DNA of 5,506 nt from an uncultured bacterium (GTDB taxonomy: Bacteria; Patescibacteriota; Minisyncoccia; Phycocordibacterales; CAIZLB01), in NCBI GenBank assembly GCA_937873535.1, contig CALMYA010000060.1, positions 1-5,506 on the forward strand, given 5' to 3'. Made by a program: the position numbers and the translations under genes. This document shows, piece by piece, positions 1-4,238 of the stretch (its first letter is position 1; the number at the start of each line of letters is the position of its first letter). Under the pieces are notes generated by a model that saw nothing but the letters and a program-made list of their open reading frames with translations, was not told the DNA's origin and did no database searches.

Positions 1-54
1 CCGGAACACCGGGAGGACTTCTACCGACAGATGGATCGCCTCAAGTACAACTAG
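1..54 (+). CDS. C-terminal end of an unidentified protein (partial)
   Basis: Frame 1 is open from the window edge to a TAG at 52-54 and encodes the 17 residues PEHREDFYRQMDRLKYN. The tail is charged and hydrophilic, as expected for the end of a soluble protein or a cytoplasmic tail. The strong plus-strand terminator beginning 27 bases later supports a real gene ending here. Too little remains to name a family. The codons are somewhat richer in G and C than those of the genes to the right. Confidence 0.6.
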   Translation, partial: PEHREDFYRQMDRLKYN

Positions 55-80
55 GACGTACCCAATCGTCCAACAACAAG

Positions 81-121
81 AACGCCGCTGCAGCCATGTG
101 CTCAGCGGCGTTTCCTTTTTT
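81..121 (+). terminator. Rho-independent terminator of the partial upstream gene
   Basis: A perfect 10-bp stem (AACGCCGCTG at 81-90 with CAGCGGCGTT at 103-112) encloses a 12-base loop. It is followed by a T-rich run to 121 interrupted by two C. It lies 26 bases after the TAG at 52-54. On the minus strand the same stem could stop transcripts from the small gene ending at 160, but the run on that side (CTTGTTGTTGG) is only moderately T-rich. Confidence 0.9.
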
Positions 122-159
122 ATAATTTTGCTTTTACCTTTCTATTTATTTACTACTCT

Positions 160-312
160 TTACTTAAGAGGATTCTGACCTTGAATGATGCGAATCAAAA
201 ACATCACAATAGCTACGACGAGGATGATATGGATGAAATAACCCATAGTGTAGCCGGTAACCATACCGAGAAGCCAGAGAATAATAAGAATAGTTGCGAT
301 TGTCGTTAACAT
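160..312 (-). CDS. Lmo0937 family (DUF5670) small membrane protein
   Basis: This short minus-strand gene encodes 50 residues, from ATG (312-310) to TAA (162-160). The product begins MLTTIATILIILWLLGMVTG and closes with RIIQGQNPLK. The family pattern is recognisable: an N-terminal hydrophobic helix ending in LWLLG-V-G-Y, then G-FIHI, a second helix (about residues 27-43) and a short basic tail with R-IQG. This is known as the Lmo0937/DUF5670 family, about 50 residues with two membrane helices. Its molecular function is unknown and it is often found near stress or envelope genes. The start matches the usual family N-terminus. No Shine-Dalgarno precedes it. It diverges from the secreted-protein gene at 455, and the 142-bp gap presumably holds both promoters. 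Confidence 0.9.
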   Translation of the reverse strand: MLTTIATILIILWLLGMVTGYTMGYFIHIILVVAIVMFLIRIIQGQNPLK

Positions 313-322
313 GATAGTGCGC

Positions 323-338
323 GTATTAAATGATAATA
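323..338 (-). promoter_or_regulatory. Candidate -10 region of the Lmo0937-like gene
   Basis: On the minus strand the hexamers TATTAT (338-333) and TAATAC (328-323) lie 20 and 10 bases before the ATG at 312. Either could be a -10 element giving a very short leader. No convincing -35 or ribosome-binding site is visible. This is an inference from position and composition in an AT-rich stretch. Confidence 0.3.
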
Positions 339-441
339 AACCTGCATATATGAAGACGACGGGGGTCGAAAGGCATTACCGCACACCTTTCTTATCCACA
401 TTAATATATGGCACCCCTATCTATTTTCCCTCTATATATTG

Positions 442-454
442 TATAATTGGGCAT
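442..454 (+). promoter_or_regulatory. Consensus -10 (TATAAT) directing a probably leaderless mRNA
   Basis: TATAAT at 442-447 matches the sigma-70 -10 consensus exactly and ends 7 bases before the ATG at 455. Transcription would therefore start at or next to the A of the start codon. The sequence between (TGGGCAT) leaves no room for a ribosome-binding site on the transcript. No good -35 is seen at 16-18 bp upstream. This element also argues against the in-frame upstream ATG at 311, which would put the promoter inside the gene. Confidence 0.6.
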
Positions 455-1873
455 ATGAAAAAAATTACATTAATATTGGGTTTGATGCTGGTTTTGACGT
501 TCGGCATTATACACTCGACAAATTACGCTTCAGCTTCAACGTCATCTAGCTCATCAAAAACTTGTACTAATAATGCAACGCTAGGTAGCGACGGGCACTG
601 CCATTGCGATGATGGTTACAAAAAAGTTACTCAGGAAGACGCCGATGGTCGCGCTCACTCTTGCATAGAGTCAGCAGAAGACGGCCCATCTTGTGATGAC
701 CTTCAGGCAACCTACGATTCTATGAACGCTGAATATACTATTGCAAAGAACAGACTATCATATGCACAAACAGCACTTACAAGCGCTACAAATGCATACC
801 AAACAGCGGCAGCGAACCCTGCTAATGTAAAAACTCTAGGTACGGTTTCATACAGTTCATGCGTCAAACCAGATGATGCTGTAGGTTGCGGAGGCGACGT
901 AGGAAGCTTTACAAGCACCAGTAAAACATCTGGGGGCTCGTCATGCACAACACTTAGCCAGCAATGCGACCAGCTTGATGCGCTTCTGACATCTACAAAC
1001 CAGGCTGGATGCCTTCTCATGGCTCAAGCAAATATTTTTACTCAGGCAATTGTTACATCTGCGACAACTACTGCTTCAACAACCACTTCAACCGCAACAA
1101 CTACAGCAACAACAACTAACTCGACAGCAACAACCACAGCTACAACGACAACCACAACAACTTCTGACCCAGCGTTTGTAATTGGCCTTACCCCAAACAC
1201 AATTAAACAGGGTGACTCATTTACAGTTAGCGCCACAATTAACTCTTCAGCTGTCTCAAGATATTCTATTAGCGCCAGCAAAGACGGCGTTAATCTTGGA
1301 AACTTGCTGACAGGTGCTACGCCTTCAACAACAGCTCGCCCAACTTCAATATCTCAAACATTCAACACTTCATCTTCTATTCTCACAGGTACATACTTAA
1401 TTCAGATCTCTAACGATGCAAACTTCACACAGTACTCGAGCGCATACCTAACCATAAACTCAAACCTGGGTTCATCAAGTTCGTTCTCTACACAGACACA
1501 AACAACAACCAGCGCAACAGCAAGTACAGTTACAACCAATACAACCCAAAATGTCAGCGGGCTTGGTCAAGTAATCTTCCTCCTTCCTTCTGCAAATAGC
1601 ATTCAGAGAAAGAGTATCGTTTCGCAAATTCATTGGGGATACAATGCGTACGTATTTGGTAACATAGAATTGTATGTCCAGACGGTCTGCGCAACTGGTG
1701 CTGTTGGATGCTACCCTCTCACATCACTTATCGCCAGCAACTTACCAGTAAGTAGTGTCTACTATAACTGGGTGATACCTTCTTCGATTCCTTCAAACAG
1801 CTATGCGATACTCGTCGCTAAGCAAGGAGCAACAGTTCTAGGTTACAGCTCGAACTTCATCGTACAGAACTAA
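455..1873 (+). CDS. Secreted Cys-rich, Thr/Ser-linker protein with two Ig-like domains
   Basis: The product is 472 residues. The ATG at 455 is chosen over the in-frame one at 311 because it gives a classic signal peptide: MKK, a hydrophobic core, then ASA at residues 25-27 as the probable cleavage site. A perfect -10 also sits just before it. After the signal comes a Cys-rich head (Cys 37, 49, 51, 70, 80, 136, 145, 164, 171, 186) that starts with an EGF-like C-x11-CHC-DDGY pattern and includes an Ala-rich, probably helical stretch at about 82-120. Next are a Thr/Ala linker (201-236), an Ig-like beta domain (about 238-336), a second Thr/Ser linker (337-366), and a C-terminal domain (about 370-472) with one Cys pair (412, 419). 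The C-terminal domain resembles the Kre9/KNH-like Ser-Thr-rich Ig-like fold: I-W start, W-x-IP, SYAI-V, final F-V. There are twelve Cys after the signal, an even number, which fits disulfides. No anchor or sorting motif is seen. It is probably a cell-surface or released adhesin-like protein, but its function is not established. Confidence 0.85.
   Translation: MKKITLILGLMLVLTFGIIHSTNYASASTSSSSSKTCTNNATLGSDGHCHCDDGYKKVTQEDADGRAHSCIESAEDGPSCDDLQATYDSMNAEYTIAKNRLSYAQTALTSATNAYQTAAANPANVKTLGTVSYSSCVKPDDAVGCGGDVGSFTSTSKTSGGSSCTTLSQQCDQLDALLTSTNQAGCLLMAQANIFTQAIVTSATTTASTTTSTATTTATTTNSTATTTATTTTTTTSDPAFVIGLTPNTIKQGDSFTVSATINSSAVSRYSISASKDGVNLGNLLTGATPSTTARPTSISQTFNTSSSILTGTYLIQISNDANFTQYSSAYLTINSNLGSSSSFSTQTQTTTSATASTVTTNTTQNVSGLGQVIFLLPSANSIQRKSIVSQIHWGYNAYVFGNIELYVQTVCATGAVGCYPLTSLIASNLPVSSVYYNWVIPSSIPSNSYAILVAKQGATVLGYSSNFIVQN
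1058..1165 (+). repeat. Thr/Ala codon-rich linker with an 11-residue tandem repeat
   Basis: This in-frame low-complexity tract is built of ACN and GCN codons and forms the first linker of the secreted protein (residues 201-236). Bases 1088-1153 encode two consecutive 11-residue units, STATTTATTTN and STATTTATTTT. The two 33-bp units differ at several third codon positions while the peptide is almost identical. The protein repeat therefore looks maintained by selection rather than being a fresh slippage product. Such Thr-rich tracts usually act as extended, often glycosylated stalks. Glycosylation here is inference. Confidence 0.8.
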
Positions 1874-1936
1874 ACAAAATAAAATAGGCTCCTGTTCCGT
1901 CCGGGATGGTCGGAACAAGAGCCTATTTTATTTTGT
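1874..1936. terminator. Long bidirectional hairpin terminator
   Basis: Immediately after the TAA of the secreted-protein gene, an 18-base arm (1874-1891) pairs perfectly with 1919-1936. After one C-A mismatch, TGTTCCG (1893-1899) pairs with CGGAACA (1911-1917), leaving an 11-base loop. The outer stem is A-rich on the left and T-rich on the right (TATTTTATTTTGT), so the hairpin reads as an intrinsic terminator on both strands. It ends the plus-strand gene and may also stop minus-strand read-through from the VOC gene. Confidence 0.85.
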
Positions 1937-1973
1937 CTGATGAGCGAATTTTTTATCTGTGGCAATTGAATAG

Positions 1974-2156
1974 AAATAAACAAACACAAAAGGAATACAA
2001 ATGTGGGAGACTTGCGAGGGCGACTGGCCCGAGGCCTACGGCACTCCTTGTTTACTAACTCGCTTTGCTCATAAGTAAACAATGTCGCTCAAGGAATTTT
2101 CTAGCAAGAAAATATCCGTGCTCCCACATTTGTATTCCTTTTGTGTTTGTTTATTT
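1974..2156. repeat. 183-bp element bounded by perfect 36-bp inverted repeats
   Basis: The left arm 1974-2009 (begins AAATAAACAAACACAAAAGG, ends GTGGGAG) is the exact reverse complement of the right arm 2121-2156. The 111-bp core between them is GC-richer on its left side and has further pairing. GGCC-CGA-GGCC forms at 2026-2036. A 9-bp stem TTGTTTACT/AGTAAACAA pairs 2048-2056 with 2074-2082, and ATTTTCT/AGAAAAT pairs 2096-2102 with 2107-2113. GCGAC (2020-2024) can pair with GTCGC (2084-2088) to enclose the first two hairpins. No gene of its own is credible inside it. The right arm supplies the last Lys codon and stop of the VOC gene. It could be a MITE-like non-autonomous element, a structured RNA or an elaborate bidirectional terminator. 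No clear target-site duplication flanks it. Confidence 0.85.
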
Positions 2157-2546
2157 TTTCTCTATCGCTTGATGAATCCCAAATATATTTCCTTCGGTAT
2201 CTTTGTAATATGCCTGCCATGCCATTCCTGCAATATTAAACTTCGGCATCTGACATACACCACCTGCCTTCTCTACAGCGGCAACAGCTGCATCAAAGTC
2301 TGCAACCTGCACGGTGCAAACGAAGGCGTTAGGAGAATTACCTTCTGCTGGTTTCGGCCCACCGCGGAGCAAAAGCCCACCGTTGATACCTGGTTCTTTA
2401 CTGTCTTTATCGGCGGTCATAACCATCCAATACTTAGTGTCGAGACCTTTCCATTCTTCTATGTGCCAACCGAAGACTTCTTTGTAGAAATTTGCCGCCC
2501 GCTCTGGGTTTTCGGCATGAATTTCAAAGTGTACGATTCTGTTCAT
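2151..2546 (-). CDS. VOC family (glyoxalase/bleomycin-resistance fold) protein
   Basis: The product is 131 residues, typical for a single-chain VOC protein made of two beta-alpha-beta-beta-beta modules. Module 1 has MNRIVHFEIHAENPERAANF at the N-terminus, then YKEVFGW, and ends near GINGGLLLRGG (53-63). Module 2 starts at NAFVCTVQVADFDAAVAAV (73-91) and ends with DTEGNIFGIHQ (116-126). These landmarks are diagnostic of the superfamily, whose members include metal-dependent lyases, dioxygenases and antibiotic-binding proteins. His6 is at the usual first metal-ligand position. The last-strand Glu of the common DPDGN-x-x-E pattern is replaced by Gly123, so a classical glyoxalase metal site seems incomplete. 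The substrate cannot be predicted. The gene is convergent with the secreted-protein gene. Its final Lys codon and TAA lie inside the 36-bp inverted repeat. No Shine-Dalgarno is visible. Confidence 0.92.
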   Translation of the reverse strand: MNRIVHFEIHAENPERAANFYKEVFGWHIEEWKGLDTKYWMVMTADKDSKEPGINGGLLLRGGPKPAEGNSPNAFVCTVQVADFDAAVAAVEKAGGVCQMPKFNIAGMAWQAYYKDTEGNIFGIHQAIEKK

Positions 2547-2551
2547 ATTTT

Positions 2552-2560
2552 TATATATTA
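2552..2560 (-). promoter_or_regulatory. Candidate start-proximal -10 of the VOC gene
   Basis: On the minus strand TAATAT (2560-2555) and the overlapping TATATA (2557-2552) end 8 and 5 bases before the ATG at 2546. This is the spacing expected for a leaderless mRNA, as at 442-447. The surrounding sequence is almost all A and T, so chance resemblance is likely. Confidence 0.3.
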
Positions 2561-2619
2561 ATTGCTAATATTCTTATACTAAGCATTGTACATTATTAAA
2601 TACCACATTAATACTTTTT

Positions 2620-2663
2620 AAAAAAGCAAAAAGCGACTCGTGCATGTAGCAGGAGCCGCTTTT
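2620..2663 (-). terminator. Rho-independent terminator of the pilin-like gene
   Basis: AAAAGCG (2629-2635) pairs with CGCTTTT (2657-2663). After one mismatch, CTC (2637-2639) pairs with GAG (2653-2655), leaving a 13-base loop. Read on the minus strand, the hairpin is followed by a strong T-rich run (complement of 2620-2632). It lies 23 bases beyond the minus-strand stop at 2687, so it ends the 2687-3142 transcript and separates it from the VOC gene. Confidence 0.88.
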
Positions 2664-2686
2664 CTTAACCCTTGGTTGGTTTGCAC

Positions 2687-3142
2687 TTAAAAGCCTTGGT
2701 TAGGATGGTACGAAGGAACAAAGGTGATTTCAGGTTGACCATCTTTGTGTATTTCAACACGAATAAGTGCTGCGACCGCATCAACAGTAACATAGGTTCT
2801 AAGCGGCCCAATGGTAAAGATTCGATTCGCAAATGCACCATTCACTGGGACCACGCCTTTAATTGCTGCCTTTACAGCACTTTCGGAATCAACTACCCCC
2901 GCTGCATTTAAATCAGCCCCTGCTGCCTGCGCAGAATTAAGAACTGATACAACGCACTGGGCGTCGCGAATTGTGGTCTCTTGTAAGGCTGCACTGTTTG
3001 TCCGCTCTGAGTAACCCACGACAACAACGCTAAAAACAGAGAAAAGGAACAGAAACGCACCAAGACTCAAGAGGATTTGTAAGAAGGAGTAGGCATTTTG
3101 ACTTTTTCCCGATAGAAAACTGAGGGCATGATGGATTTTCAT
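2687..3142 (-). CDS. Membrane-anchored pilin-like hypothetical protein
   Basis: The product is 151 residues. A short basic N-terminus (MKIHHALSFLSGKSQ) precedes one long hydrophobic segment at about residues 19-43. The remaining 108 residues should lie outside the membrane. The segment after it (ALQETTIRDAQCVVSVLNSA, 52-71) looks helical and continues the membrane helix, as in type IV pilins and pseudopilins. The C-terminal half (FANRIFTIGPL, then VDAVAALIRVEIHKDGQPEI) looks like a small beta sheet. There is no GFTLIE-type prepilin cleavage motif and no Glu at position 5 of the helix, so processing by a prepilin peptidase is not supported. Only one Cys (63) is present. It is a single-gene unit with its own terminator. 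I do not recognise the family: the pilin-like fold is inferred from layout alone, and a generic anchored protein is equally possible. Confidence 0.75.
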   Translation of the reverse strand: MKIHHALSFLSGKSQNAYSFLQILLSLGAFLFLFSVFSVVVVGYSERTNSAALQETTIRDAQCVVSVLNSAQAAGADLNAAGVVDSESAVKAAIKGVVPVNGAFANRIFTIGPLRTYVTVDAVAALIRVEIHKDGQPEITFVPSYHPNQGF

Positions 3143-3188
3143 ATATGTTGAGCTTCATTTGAGTTTACTGAACATCTACACACTAATG

Positions 3189-3249
3189 TGGCCGACGCGC
3201 ACTAAAAGCTCAATATTTTAAACTTTTAGTGCGCGCAAGTCACTGGCCA
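3189..3249. repeat. 13-bp dyad in the intergenic region before the pilin-like gene
   Basis: CGCGCACTAAAAG (3196-3208) is the perfect reverse complement of CTTTTAGTGCGCG (3223-3235) around a 14-base AT-rich centre. A second short pair, TGGCC (3189-3193) with GGCCA (3245-3249), flanks it. There is no T-run on either side, so it is not an ordinary terminator. It lies about 50 bases upstream of the pilin-like gene and 120 bases downstream of the DUF817 stop. It could be an operator, an mRNA-stabilising 3' hairpin or an RNA leader element. The rest of the 213-bp gap (3143-3355) shows no gene, tRNA or clear terminator. Confidence 0.8.
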
Positions 3250-3355
3250 AACCCTATCTTCTTTTTATTTAAAGAGCACTGCTACACCGATATTTATAGC
3301 ACAACAGGGCAAAAAGTCGATATAAAACAATTGATCATAAAGCTCTAGACCTAAT

Positions 3356-4186
3356 CTACCTAGAACTATCACGCCCTAAAACATCTTTCTTAAAATGCTT
3401 CAAATACGCGACAAGAATAAAGCTGATGATGACCATTAAAAACCAAGATGTCACCTTTTGAGTAGAAACTACCGTCCATTCGTGAATTTGGTCTGGGTAC
3501 TTCCAGGCGCCGAGGTAAGTTGAAATATTTTCAGCTACCCAAATGAAGAAAGCCACCAAAATAAATGCTAGGTTTTGCGGCATCCAATACTGCCTATTTG
3601 TAACAGTAAAATATACTTTAGTCTTCCAAAATAAAGTAAACACAGCAACAATGAGAAAGATGCGGAAATCGTATATGAAGTGGTTAGTGAAAAAATTAAC
3701 GTATATTAAAATGCACAGAACGACACTTGCAGCATAATTTTTGTAATTTACTAATTCCATTTTAAATATTTTATACGCCTGACTCATATAGCTACCAATT
3801 GCTGCATACATAAAACCGCTATATAAAGGCACCGTGGCAATTTTAAAGAAAGCATCTTCGGGGTAACTCCACGAACCTATGCCAGGGCTTGTCTTGTAAA
3901 GTTCAAGTATGAGGCCGATGATATGGAACAAAAAAATAACCTTGACCTCATCTTTTGTTTCAAGTTTCGTAAAATACAAAATTGCCTGTATTAAAACGGC
4001 TGCTATAAAAATAAAATCGTACCTTGCGATGCCAAACACATGGATGTAATTCGACAGGAAGAGCAACACAAAAAACGAACCGGCAAAAATGGCGGCCTGA
4101 GCCTGCTTGAGGCCGAAGATAAGGAATTCGCGAAGAAACCGCTTTAAACTGCTTGGTTTTATTGATGTTGAAGCCTCGACATTCAT
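3356..4186 (-). CDS. DUF817 family multi-pass membrane protein
   Basis: The product is 276 residues, the usual size for DUF817 (PF05675), an integral membrane family of unknown function. Family landmarks in order are LREFLIFGLKQAQAA (18-32), RYDFIF (55-60), LETKDEVKVIFLFH (75-88), GSWSYPE (104-110), VPLYSGFMYAAIGSY (119-133), NFFTNHFIYDFR (164-175), FIWVAENISTYLGAW (214-228) and KVTSWFLMVIISFILV (244-259). About eight membrane helices are visible, near residues 30-47, 55-74, 82-97, 118-138, 152-168, 172-190, 204-221 and 245-263. Conserved polar residues within or beside helices (His88, Glu95, His169, Glu219) suggest a transport or redox/ligand role, which is inference. The ATG at 4186 gives a normal N-terminus and no Shine-Dalgarno precedes it. 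The gene diverges from the BaiN/RdsA gene with 52 bp between starts. No T-run terminator is seen after its TAG. Confidence 0.94.
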   Translation of the reverse strand: MNVEASTSIKPSSLKRFLREFLIFGLKQAQAAIFAGSFFVLLFLSNYIHVFGIARYDFIFIAAVLIQAILYFTKLETKDEVKVIFLFHIIGLILELYKTSPGIGSWSYPEDAFFKIATVPLYSGFMYAAIGSYMSQAYKIFKMELVNYKNYAASVVLCILIYVNFFTNHFIYDFRIFLIVAVFTLFWKTKVYFTVTNRQYWMPQNLAFILVAFFIWVAENISTYLGAWKYPDQIHEWTVVSTQKVTSWFLMVIISFILVAYLKHFKKDVLGRDSSR

Positions 4187-4198
4187 ATATATGTGTAG

Positions 4199-4207
4199 AT
4201 TGTACCA
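4199..4207 (-). promoter_or_regulatory. Extended -10 promoter of the DUF817 gene
   Basis: On the minus strand TGGTACAAT (4207-4199) matches the extended -10 pattern TGnTATAAT at all but one position. It ends 12 bases before the ATG at 4186. A start 6-8 bases downstream would leave a leader of about 5 bases, too short for a ribosome-binding site. No good -35 is seen, as is common for extended -10 promoters. Confidence 0.55.
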
Positions 4208-4211
4208 GAAA

Positions 4212-4232
4212 TGCTACTATGGCTCATATACA
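4212..4232 (+). promoter_or_regulatory. Candidate -10 elements of the BaiN/RdsA gene
   Basis: Two candidates are present. TGCTACTAT (4212-4220) is an extended -10 with two mismatches in the hexamer and would give a leader of about 10-12 bases. TATACA (4227-4232) ends 6 bases before the ATG at 4239 and would give a leaderless mRNA. The first lies only 4 bases from the opposing DUF817 -10 (4199-4207), so the two divergent promoters cannot both be occupied by RNA polymerase at once and probably interfere. Confidence 0.45.
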
Positions 4233-4238
4233 CACTTT

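Noticed and set aside
311..454. N-terminal extension of the secreted protein from the ATG at 311
   Set aside because: The extra 48 residues precede a perfect signal peptide and contain the TATAAT -10 and the divergent promoter region. The ATG at 455 explains the data better.
1042..1281. Minus-strand Val-rich open frame
   Set aside because: It is the antisense reading of the Thr/Ala codon tract and has no independent support.
1935..1955. CTGATGAGCGAA resembles the hammerhead ribozyme core CUGAUGA...GAAA
   Set aside because: There is no stem II between the two core pieces, the second piece reads GAAT, not GAAA, and no matching stem III or cleavage GUC is present.
2010..2120. Invertible promoter (phase switch) between the 36-bp repeats
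   Set aside because: The repeats suit inversion, but no convincing promoter is seen in the core, the flanking genes point toward it, and no recombinase gene is nearby. Kept only as an alternative to test.
2082..2561. Long plus-strand open frame opposite the VOC gene
   Set aside because: It starts inside the inverted-repeat core and is antisense to a clear VOC gene. Its translation has no recognisable domain.
3251..3355. Possible terminator or small RNA after the DUF817 stop
   Set aside because: Only weak, widely spaced complementarity (GCTA/TAGC, AGAGC/GCTCT) and no T-run after a stem.
3173..4200. Shared 8-mer GTGTAGAT about 40 bases before both the pilin-like gene and the BaiN/RdsA gene
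   Set aside because: One shared 8-mer between two regions of this size is expected by chance. The rest of the upstream regions do not align.
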